Assembly (NCBI GenBank): GCA_963738665.1 | Contig: CAVTXL010000003.1 | Span: forward strand, 930,001 to 994,000 | Reading direction: 5' to 3' | Source of the DNA: JABDGM01 sp963738665 | Lineage (GTDB): Bacteria; Planctomycetota; Planctomycetia; Pirellulales; Lacipirellulaceae | DNA: 64,000 nt | Shown: positions 56,480 to 64,000 of the stretch, piece by piece | Numbering within the stretch: the first letter of the stretch is position 1 | Layout: every line of letters begins with the position of its first letter | Program-made: the position numbers and the translations under genes | Notes under the pieces: generated by a model | The model's input: the letters and a program-made list of their open reading frames with translations, nothing else | The model's database searches: none | What the model was told of the DNA's origin: nothing

Positions 56480-59472
56480 TCAGTGCGCGTTCGTCGCGTC
56501 CATGGAACCCATGGAGGGCGCCTCATATCGACTTTCCGGCGGACCGAGATAGCTGGGTTTGAGGCCGCCGTGGTTGACGACGATTTTCTCGAGGACGACG
56601 GCCGGGTCGACCATCCAGAACTTGAGCACGTGGTAGCCGGGTTTCTCGAGCGTGTGCTGTGAGCGGCTGACGCGCACCGCATCGCGGACGCTGGCATCCC
56701 AATCTCGCGGCAGGTTGTCGCGATTGCGCCGGGGGGCAGCGCGGAGACGATTTGCGGCGGCCCATCGTCGAACGAAACGGCGTAGCGCAGCTTGCGGCCG
56801 GGGAGAAACTCGAGCGTGGGCGACAAAATCGCCTGAACTTCGACTGGGCCGGAATCGAAAAGGTACATCTTGTACTCCAGGCGCGGCGCATCGGTGGGGG
56901 GCAGGGCGCTGGCGGCCGTCATCGGCATCACGGTCATTGCCGAGAGCGTGCGGCCGAAGTCTTCGAGCTTGGCCCACTTGGCCTGCGGCGCGTCGACCTT
57001 GTTCGCGAAGTGCTCCGCTTCGATCGAAACGTAGCCGTCGCCTTCGACAAAGCCGTCGAGCGTCGCCCGCGACAGATCAGCCGGCTCGTGGGCGACGACG
57101 TCGACGACGACGTCGCTGCCCGCCCCGCTGATTTTGAGCGTGCCTTTGGCGTCGCCCGCCGGCGCTTTGTCCCAGTCGATCGTGACGCCGATCCGCCGAT
57201 CGGCTTCCAGTTTGCCATGGGCGGTGCTCGTCTTAATCCAATTCGCATCGGACTCGATCGAAAAATCAAACGACGCCTGTCCGCGATTAAAAACCTCAAT
57301 CCAGTGCGATTGCCGGTTGATTGCGTCGAACGAAAGCGTGGGCGTCGCTGTTTGTGTTCCGTCCAGGGCCATGGCATCGCCCTCGACCGCAACACCCAGC
57401 GAGGCCGCCTCGGTGGCGGTGACTTCCCCCAGGGCGGGCATATTGTTTCGCCGCGGCTCTTGCCAATTCGTGTAGCCGATGTGTGTCTGGTCCATCATGT
57501 GCGGCCACTTGCCGCCGGCGAGCGTCTGGTTGTAATAGTCGGACAACTGTTGATCGGCTTGGAACAACTCGCGGGCTTTGTTGGCCCAGTCGTTGGCAGT
57601 GGCGCGGCCCTGGACCGCGTAGAACCGGTTCTTGGCCGCGGCGACATACAACTGCGTCAGGATCGAAGAGGCTTTGATCGGGTGCAGGACGAGCTCGAAG
57701 AAGGCGTCGCGACTGGGGACCGGCAGTTTTTGCGAGAGCGCTTCGGCCTGGTCGGCGAGGTCGGTCCACTCGGCGACGACGCGGTCGGCCTCGTTGTAAT
57801 TCACGACGCTGAACGTCGTGGGGTCGATCAATTCGTGCTTACGGCGGCCGGCGTACTTGCCGTACCTGGCGAGCAGGTTCGCGATTTCGGCCGCGTGCCC
57901 GGGGCCAAATTGCTGTGCGGCCCAGTCGCGGGTGAAGGGAGCCACGTCGTCTTGGCGGAGATTCGTGCCGTCCCAAGCGAGTTTCAAGAAGAACGAGATG
58001 GGCAGCTCCAGCGGTTTGAGATCGCCGACGTTGACGATCCAGATGCGGTCGGCGCGGTGTTCGAGGGCTTGCGTCATCTGCTCCCAGACCTTGGGGAGCG
58101 GATTGGTGTTGATCCATTTATAATTCCGCGGTCCGCCGACGTAGTCGAAGTGATAATAGATTCCCGCGCCGCCTGAGTGGGTCTGCTCTTCGGCGGTCGG
58201 CAGGCGGCGGAGGTTGCCCCAGTTGTCGTCGGGCCAGAGAATCGTCACGTCGTCAGGAACCCGCAGGCCCAGCCGGTCGTAATATTCGAGTACCTCTTTG
58301 TAGGGGCACCACAGCTGGGGCACTTTGCTGGGGTCAGGGTTAATCACCTCAGAGATCATCTTACGCTGGTCGGCAATGATTGTTTTGAGCAAGTCGGCGC
58401 TTTGCTCGGCCGTGCCGCCGGGAATCATTGGGCTGTCGTTCGCCCCGCGGAGCCCGATCGTGAGGATGCTTTCAAAGTCTTTGTTGCGAGTGATTCCCTC
58501 GCGCCAAAAATCTTGCAGTTTCTTGGGGTCGGTGAAATAGTTCCAGCACTCGCGCTGGAAGCGGCGATCCCACTCTTTTTGGGCACGCAGCATCGGCTCT
58601 TGATGCGACGTGCCCATGACGATGCCGTACTCGTCGGCCGTTTTGGCATTCTCGGGATCGTCTTCGTTGAAGGCATTGTTCCACATCGCCGGCCAGAGAT
58701 AGTTGCCGCGGAGCCGGAGCAAGAGCTCGAACACGTGCCCGTAAAACTCGTGATTCATATTCGCCACGCCGCCGGGGACGGGCGGGCTTTGCGACTGCTT
58801 CGCCTGGCCAAATTTTTCGCGGACCCAGCCGGAGAGCGCGGGCGACTCGTCGTTCAAAAAGATGCCCCGATACTTCACGGCCGGCGGGCCCGCGACGTTT
58901 TTGCCCGGCTTGGCGAATACCTGCTCGTGATGAGCGGGCGGCACGTCGGCCCAATAGTACCAGGGCGAGACGCCGATCTGCTGCGACAAATCGTAAATGC
59001 CAAAGATCGTGCCCCGCTTGTCGCTGCCGACGATCGCGAGCGCACTCTCGATGCCGGCAGCCGGGTTGGGCACGACTTCAATCAGGTACGATTCCCATTT
59101 ATCGCGAATCGGAGCGGCGTCAATTCTTCCTTCTGCGACCAGGCGGTCGATGAGCGGACTTTTGCCAAGCGTGCCGATGACGATCGGCCGGGCGCCGGCG
59201 GCCGGCGCGTCATGCGAAATTACGAGCTCCTTGCCGGTGACCGATTTGATGTCCGTCTGCAGATCTTTCACAGCGCGGAGCACGCCGGGCCAATCGCCGG
59301 CGTCCGCGTGGAGGGTGGCGCTTCCGGCTCCGCTGGCGATAGCAAACGAACCAGGGCTTGCGGCCCACTCGACCAAGGTTTCGTCGGCGCGGGCCGCGGA
59401 AATTGAACAGGAGCAAAAAACGACCAGGGCCGCAGCCAACGCGATTCGATTCTCGAACAGAGTCTTGCGCAC
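56480..59472 (-). CDS. Glycoside hydrolase family 115, alpha-glucuronidase (one frameshift)
   Basis: GH115 enzymes remove (4-O-methyl)glucuronic acid from xylan, including internal residues. GTG 59472 is chosen because aaggaga lies eight bases upstream; the signal peptide is then MRKTLFENRIALAAALVVFC to SAARA. Family blocks include GTIFGIYDLSQQIGVSPWYY, YRGIFLNDESPALSGW, NHEFYGHVFELLLRLRGNYL, MGTSHQEPM, ITIGLRGANDSPM-like LTIGLRGANDSPM, and WPDDNWGNLRRLP. A C-terminal domain with VSIEAEHF follows. The frame breaks near 56715, restoring the end EKIVVNHGGLKPSYLG. Length is about 995 residues, normal for GH115. Confidence 0.9.
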
Positions 59473-59584
59473 AGCCGAGTCTCCTTGGATAAAGCCAGAC
59501 AAACCGGCCACATTTTCGTCAGCCAACCGCGACCCGCATTTTCAACGAGATGCGCGTATTTTTCAATCATCGCCCAACATTTGC

Positions 59585-59660
59585 AGGGCCGCTTGTATAT
59601 AGCTCCGCCGTCCCGGCGGGTCCTGCGCGAATACATAGCCCCGCCGTCTCGGCGGGTTTT
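59585..59660. repeat. Tandem hairpin repeat after uxuA
   Basis: Two near-identical units of about 35 bp: tagctccgccgtcccggcgg (59597-59616) and tagccccgccgtctcggcgg (59635-59654). Each can form a ccgccg/cggcgg hairpin. They lie between the uxuA stop and the GH115 start. Confidence 0.6.
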
Positions 59661-59669
59661 CGTGCGACA

Positions 59670-60761
59670 CTACTTTCCAGCCGGCCCACCACCAACATCT
59701 TCCAGGATTTGAAGGGCCGCGCAGGATGTAGCCGAGCGCAAAGGCCATGCCGGCGTGCCATGGGGCGCTGCACGTCATTTGCGGGGCGTGATCGGGAATA
59801 ATCACCCCGCGAAAGCCTGCACCCTTCAAGATTTGCAGCACTTTCAAGATATTTACGTCCCCCTCGTCGATAAACGTTTCCTTGTAAGTCGGCACCTTGC
59901 CGCGGACGTTGCGAAGGTGGACGTAGGCTATTTTCTGTTGCCCCGCGTACGCCCTCACCGTTTCATAGATGTCGCCCTCGGTCATTTCAGCCAGGCTGCC
60001 GACGCAAAACTCCAGGCATTGCGCGGGCTCGGCTTCAGGTCGAGCAGCTTTTGGTAGAGGCCCGGCTGATAGACGAGCCGCGGCTGGGCGCGGATGGTCG
60101 GCGCGGGGGGGTCGTCTGGATGCGCGGCGAGCGTCACGCCGGCCTCTTCGGCGACCGGAATGATCGCGTCGAGAAAATCTGCCAGCCGCTGCCACAGCTG
60201 TTCCTGCGTGGCCGAGGGGACGACGCCGGCGGGGGCGTTGGGGTCAACGACCATGTTCCACGCCATGCCGCGGGGCAGCGGTTTATCGAACGCGCCGTCC
60301 ATGCCGACGGCTTCGGCCTGGCCGCGGGCGAAGGGGCCTTTGACGCGGCCGGCGACCCCGGCGATCGAAAAGTTGTAGCCCACGATCGGAATGCCAGCCC
60401 GGCCCACATTGCGGATGATTGTCTTGAGGTTTTCCAACTGGGCTGCTTTCTGCGGCCCGTCGAGCAGCACGTCGTACCAGTGGGCCGGATCGAAATTCTC
60501 GATTGCTTCCAGCTCCAACCCGGCAGCGTTGATGTCGCGCTTGATGGCGGCGATTTCTTCGTACGTCCACAGCTTGTTGGGGTCGCCGGCGAGGCCCCAG
60601 CCGGCGTCGTCGCCCACGGGCTGATCGCCCGGCTTGTTCGCGCGCGACGAACGGAAGTAATCGACGAGGTGAATCACTACGTGCGTGCAGCCGCACTGCC
60701 GGGCGAAGCGGTAATGGTCCGCGTCGAGCTGGTGCCGGTAAAGACCGAGGCCGAGGTGCAT
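59670..60761 (-). CDS. uxuA: Mannonate dehydratase (two frameshifts)
   Basis: Dehydrates D-mannonate to 2-keto-3-deoxygluconate in the glucuronate pathway. The N-terminus MHLGLGLYRHQLDADHYRFA, the blocks AIENFDPAHWYDVLLDGPQK and GYNFSIAGVAGRVKGP, and the metal-site region GVTLAAHPDDPPAPTIR identify the UxuA family. After a break near 60025 it continues LEFCVGSLAEMTEGDIYETV, then IAYVHLRNVRGKVPTYKETF and IIPDHAPQM. A second break near 59722 restores a normal end at TAG 59670-59672. Repaired length is about 363 residues. It lies between the two alpha-glucuronidase genes, which fits its role. Confidence 0.9.
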
Positions 60762-60794
60762 GCTTAATTGGATCGTGGAACGCGATTTGAATTA

Positions 60795-60905
60795 CTCCCT
60801 CTCCCTTTGGGAGAGGATTGGGCTGAGGGTGAAGTACACTAAGAGCGAGGCTCTCTCACCCGGCCCTCTGCCGCCACGGCCGCCCTTCGGCCCGGAGGGA
60901 GAGGG
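60795..60905. repeat. REP-like GC-rich repeat
   Basis: ctccctctccctttgggaga (60795-60814) with gggctgagggtga, and ggcccggagggagaggggga (60889-60908) as a far arm. Related to the elements at 11990-12050 and 12345-12395. Confidence 0.55.
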
Positions 60906-60930
60906 GGAAATCATACAAGGGGAAATCGTC

Positions 60931-63072
60931 TCAACTGGCGGCGCCTTCGATCGGCAGTTTGCTGAACTGCTGAAAGTAGGCGAGGATCTGGTCGCGCCAC
61001 TTGGCCGAGTCGGCCGTTTGAATGGCCATGCGGTCGGCAACGTGCTTGTGTCGGGCCGAGTCGATTTTGTCGGCCAGCGAGGCCCAGGTCGCCGCCAAAG
61101 CTGCCGCCTCGGCGGCGCCTTGATAGTAGTCGGCGCACAGCTCTTGCCAGAGGGTCTTGCCCGATTTCATGCGGTAGTCCCACGGGCAGCGGTGGAACCA
61201 GAGCAGGAATTTTTCCGGGCAGGTCGCGATGTTCTCAAGCGTGTCGCACAGCGGCGGAAAGTACTGGGCGACCGAGTTGCTTCCCGTCTTCGTCCGGTCA
61301 AAGCCGATGCCGTCCGCCGCGGCCTGATGATAATAAACGGCCGTCCAATCGCGGCGGGCGGCGCGGGCCGTTTGCGGCATTGGGGCGTAGTGATTGCCGC
61401 CAATCAAATGATGCAGGCCCAGCGGCATCGTATAGTTCACGAATGTCTCGCGCGAAGACATCATCATGTCGCGGATCGTTTTCACCGTCGCCGGTTCTAG
61501 TGTGAACGTGCGGCGGATCCATTCGTCGGCGATTTCCTCGGCCGACAATTGGTGGTCCCACGCCAGCCGGCCGAGGGCGTACCAGTTGGCCTGGCAGAAG
61601 TGGTGCCCACACCAGTTCTGGTCGAGCCCCGGGTTCAGCACGCCGACCATGCCGCTGATCCGCTGCGAATCGGCCGGACCTGCGAGAACCTTGCCGACCG
61701 TCGAGCCTGGCCCGTGGGCAAACGTGTCGGAGTCGAGGAATTCTTTCCACATCGTGCCCAAGTAGACGAGGTGCTGGGCCTGGCCCAGGTATTCCTGCGA
61801 GGGCTGAATCTCGGCCAGGATCGGCGTTTGTTTGAGGGCGCCGAACAGCGGGTGGAACGGCTCGCGGGGCTGAAAATCGAGCGGGCCGTTTTTGATCTGC
61901 AGGAGCACGTTCGGGCGAAACTGGCCGTCCAGCTTGGTAAATTCGATATAAGCCCGCTTCGTGCGGTCGGGATCGACGTCTTCGTCATAGATAAAGGCCC
62001 GCCAGATTACGTTGCCGCCGTGCGGCGCGACCGCATCGGCCAGCACGCTCGAGCCCTCGGCGTGATTGCGGTTGTAGTCCTTCGGGCCGGGCTGGCCTTC
62101 GGAGTTCGCCTTGACGAGGAAGCCGCCGAAATCCGGGATCAATGTGTAGATCTCGTCGGCTTTTCCTTTCCACCAGGCGATCACGTCTTTGTCGAGTGGA
62201 TCGGCCGTCGCCAAGCGGCCGAGTGTCCGCGGGGCGGCAAAATTGGCCGAGATGTAGATGCGAATGCCGTATGGACGAAACACGCCGGCCAGCGCGGCCA
62301 CCTTGCGGAGATACTCAGGCGTCAGGATGCGGACGTCGGCGTTGACGTTGTTCAGCGCGACCGCGTTCAGGCCGATCGAGGCACTCGCCCGGGCGTAATC
62401 GGCATAGCGCGGGCTCAGCTTGTCGGGCAGTTCGTTCCATTGCCAGAGCGAGCGGCCGGCGTAGCCACGCTCAATCGTGCCGTTAAGGTTGTCCCAATGG
62501 TCGGCCATCCGCAGCCGCAGTTTTGGCCGCTGCGCGATGTTGAGCTCGTCGATCGGCTTGCCGGCCTGCATCAGGCCGAGCAAATGAAACGCGCCATACA
62601 ACGCGCCCAACTCTTCGGCCGCGGCGACGACGGTCACCGCGCGGTCGCCGATCTTCGTGGTGCGAATCAAAAACCCGTCGCTGCCGAGGCGGGCGAGCTC
62701 GTCTTTCCAATTCAGGTCGGCGATTGCATCCGATGTTTTTGGAGTGCCGACAACGAGTGCGCCGGCTTGGATGCCGTTTGCGTCGGCGGGGACAGGCGCC
62801 CCGAGCAAACTCGCGAGGGCACCTGCAAGCTCGCCGCGAATAATCTGCCCAGCGGCAGAACTTGAGGGGGCAACGAGCTGGCGCACCTGCTGACGATACG
62901 AATCGGCAATTTCGCCGGGCGGCGCATAACGGAGCCACAGCTTGTAGCCGTCTTCGTCGGCGGGCAGCGGAGGCGAGAAGTTTGCGGTGCTAAAGGAAAC
63001 CCTGTTGGCGGCCACAGCGCCCGCAACTCCGGCCAGGCTCGTGGCCATGAACGAGCGACGCGAAAGAGGCAT
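60931..63072 (-). CDS. Glycoside hydrolase family 67, alpha-glucuronidase
   Basis: GH67 enzymes remove 4-O-methylglucuronic acid from the non-reducing end of xylo-oligosaccharides. 713 residues, intact. ATG 63072 has aggag seven bases upstream and gives a Tat signal (MPLSRRSFMATSLAGVAGAVA). Family blocks: YADYARASASIGLNAVALNN-like GLNAVALNNVNADVRIL, FGGFLVKANSEGQPGPKDYN, YIEFTKLDGQFRPNVLLQIK, DFQPREPFHPLFGALKQTP and GLDQNWCGHHFCQANWYALG. The segments holding the known catalytic acids of GH67 are conserved. The Tat signal indicates export in folded form. Confidence 0.93.
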   Translation of the reverse strand: MPLSRRSFMATSLAGVAGAVAANRVSFSTANFSPPLPADEDGYKLWLRYAPPGEIADSYRQQVRQLVAPSSSAAGQIIRGELAGALASLLGAPVPADANGIQAGALVVGTPKTSDAIADLNWKDELARLGSDGFLIRTTKIGDRAVTVVAAAEELGALYGAFHLLGLMQAGKPIDELNIAQRPKLRLRMADHWDNLNGTIERGYAGRSLWQWNELPDKLSPRYADYARASASIGLNAVALNNVNADVRILTPEYLRKVAALAGVFRPYGIRIYISANFAAPRTLGRLATADPLDKDVIAWWKGKADEIYTLIPDFGGFLVKANSEGQPGPKDYNRNHAEGSSVLADAVAPHGGNVIWRAFIYDEDVDPDRTKRAYIEFTKLDGQFRPNVLLQIKNGPLDFQPREPFHPLFGALKQTPILAEIQPSQEYLGQAQHLVYLGTMWKEFLDSDTFAHGPGSTVGKVLAGPADSQRISGMVGVLNPGLDQNWCGHHFCQANWYALGRLAWDHQLSAEEIADEWIRRTFTLEPATVKTIRDMMMSSRETFVNYTMPLGLHHLIGGNHYAPMPQTARAARRDWTAVYYHQAAADGIGFDRTKTGSNSVAQYFPPLCDTLENIATCPEKFLLWFHRCPWDYRMKSGKTLWQELCADYYQGAAEAAALAATWASLADKIDSARHKHVADRMAIQTADSAKWRDQILAYFQQFSKLPIEGAAS

Positions 63073-63182
63073 CGATCGACTCCTCATGAAATGAGTTTCC
63101 CCCGCCACGAAAACCGCAAACCGCATCGTACTTGGCGGAAAAAGCAGGGTCAAGCTTTTGCGGCCGCCGGCCGGCCGCCGGC

Positions 63183-63242
63183 TCAGTGTAGACATCTCGC
63201 TCCGCGAGATGCTTTCCGCTTGCGGAGCGAGCGGTCTACAAT
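63183..63242. repeat. Hairpin repeat, TGTAGAC/GTCTACA ends
   Basis: tgtagac (63187-63193) and gtctaca (63233-63239) enclose tctcgctccgcgaga and cgcttgcggagcgag hairpins. Lies between two divergent genes. Confidence 0.5.
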
Positions 63243-63366
63243 TGTCGCGATCCGGCTGGAAGTCTGACGGCCATCGATTTCCGCTGCTTGTAGTAGAGCA
63301 GAACCCGCCGCGCGTTTCGGGGCGGCTGCCGCAACCGTTTTTGTCGATCCACTCATTATGCGGGTT

Positions 63367-63393
63367 GATCGTATCCCAGCATGCGATACGATC
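63367..63393. promoter_or_regulatory. Candidate operator before the MFS gene
   Basis: gatcgtatc (63367-63375) and gatacgatc (63385-63393) form a perfect 9-bp inverted repeat with a 9-base spacer, 49 bases before the start codon. It resembles a dimeric regulator site. The regulator is not in the window. Confidence 0.45.
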
Positions 63394-63441
63394 GAGGTGT
63401 CTTTTCGCCTACACGCCGCATCTTCCGGGAGCCGACCGCGC

Positions 63442-64000
63442 ATGCCCAGCGAACCTGAAGATCGATTTTCGTCGGCAATAGCGTCGCCCGGAGAACCGGC
63501 GCACGGCCCGCGGTTTGGCTGGCGTTGGGTGATCTGCTCCTTGTTGTTTTTCGCCACGACGATCAATTATGTCGATCGCGCCGTGCTGGGGGTGCTCGAG
63601 CCGGAACTCGAAAAGGTCATCGGCTGGACGACGACCCAATATGGCGACATCAATGCGGCGTTCACACTGGCCTACGCGATCGGCTTCTTGTTCGCCGGCT
63701 GGATGATCGACAAGCTGGGCACCCGGCTTGGCTACGCGATTTCTCTCACAATGTGGTCGCTGGCTGCGGCGGCCCACGCGTTGGCGGCGACGCCCCTGGC
63801 GTTCGGCATCGCGCGGTTCGCTTTGGGCATTGGTGAATCGGGCAATTTTCCGGCTGCGATCAAAACGGTGGCCGAGTGGTTTCCGCGGAAGGAGCGGGCG
63901 CTTGCCACGGGGATTTTCAACGCCGGCTCGAACGTCGGTGTGATTGTCGCGCCGGCGGTCGTGCCCGTTCTAGCGCTCCAGTGGGGCTGGCAGGCGGCGT
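63442..64000 (+). CDS. MFS transporter, hexuronate (ExuT-like) type, 5' part
   Basis: The gene runs off the window; 186 residues are visible. ATG 63442 gives MPSEPEDRFSSAIASPGEP then the first helix WVICSLLFFATTINYVDRAV. The motif NYVDRAVLGVLEPEL and later GESGNFPAAIKTVAEWFP are typical of the anion-cation symporter family that includes ExuT and related hexuronate, galactarate and glucarate carriers. It diverges from GH67. Import of glucuronate freed by the two alpha-glucuronidases is inferred from context. Confidence 0.85.
   Translation, partial: MPSEPEDRFSSAIASPGEPAHGPRFGWRWVICSLLFFATTINYVDRAVLGVLEPELEKVIGWTTTQYGDINAAFTLAYAIGFLFAGWMIDKLGTRLGYAISLTMWSLAAAAHALAATPLAFGIARFALGIGESGNFPAAIKTVAEWFPRKERALATGIFNAGSNVGVIVAPAVVPVLALQWGWQAA

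Noticed and set aside
56752..59406. Two long + strand frames of 474 and 409 codons
   Set aside because: Antisense to GH115; composition is Arg/Val-rich without domain signals.
61549..62865. + strand frame of 438 codons
   Set aside because: Antisense to GH67.
1..64000. tRNA or rRNA genes
   Set aside because: No cloverleaf with TTCGA-type arm or rRNA signature sequence was recognised on either strand by eye; a covariance-model scan was not possible.

Overview
The window looks like a GC-rich chromosome segment from a planctomycete, most likely a Pirellulales-type lineage. Supporting signs are: an spc/alpha ribosomal cluster in standard order but without L30 and infA, an L17 with a large insertion, PEP-CTERM/dockerin proteins built from ISGG repeats, a SCO1-CRTAC1 fusion lipoprotein, an AceE-type pyruvate dehydrogenase, and several genes whose sequence style I only know from planctomycetes. 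This assignment is from family knowledge, not from a search.

Layout. (1) 70-11915: ribosomal cluster rplN-rplX-rplE-rpsN-rpsH-rplF-rplR-rpsE-rplO-secY-adk-map-rpmJ-rpsM-rpsK-rpsD-rpoA-rplQ, all on +. (2) 11916-16885: a repeat-rich accessory stretch with a PEP-CTERM surface-protein gene split by an IS3-family element, then a damaged lipoprotein gene. (3) 17096-23909: class II aldolase, a CHRD PEP-CTERM protein, a CPA1-type antiporter with an RCK domain, an EF-hand protein and an unknown secreted protein. (4) 23974-26680: rpmA-obgE followed by a possible nucleotidyltransferase/small-partner pair and a membrane protein. (5) 26739-32364: cupredoxin-like lipoprotein coupled to SCO1-CRTAC1, ilvB, and a small membrane protein. 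(6) 33000-43576: SSS symporter, CDGSH protein, ECF sigma with membrane anti-sigma, bioF, an unknown membrane coiled-coil protein, and a rhomboid protease overlapping an epimerase gene. (7) 44098-50038: pyruvate dehydrogenase complex in the order lpdA-aceE-aceF. (8) 50091-56421: M50 protease, HDOD signalling protein, and a large secreted beta-propeller fusion. (9) 56480-64000: a glucuronoxylan side-chain locus (GH115, mannonate dehydratase, GH67, hexuronate-type MFS transporter).

How the genes work together. Region 1 makes the ribosome, the Sec channel core and RNA polymerase alpha. Region 9 forms a coherent path: exported alpha-glucuronidases free (methyl)glucuronic acid from xylan, an ExuT-like carrier imports it, and UxuA acts in hexuronate breakdown. 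Region 7 turns pyruvate into acetyl-CoA.

Two features run through the whole window. First, many gaps, especially between essential genes, hold 50-200 bp low-complexity inverted repeats in which a short word is loosely repeated in one arm and its reverse complement in the other; one such element lies in frame inside lpdA and another supplies the C-terminal tail of AceE. Second, about twenty genes, including essential ones (rplN, rplE, secY, adk), carry single-base frameshifts, several at short homopolymers; I read most as sequencing or assembly errors, so the spans given are repaired gene extents. No tRNA, rRNA or CRISPR array was seen.
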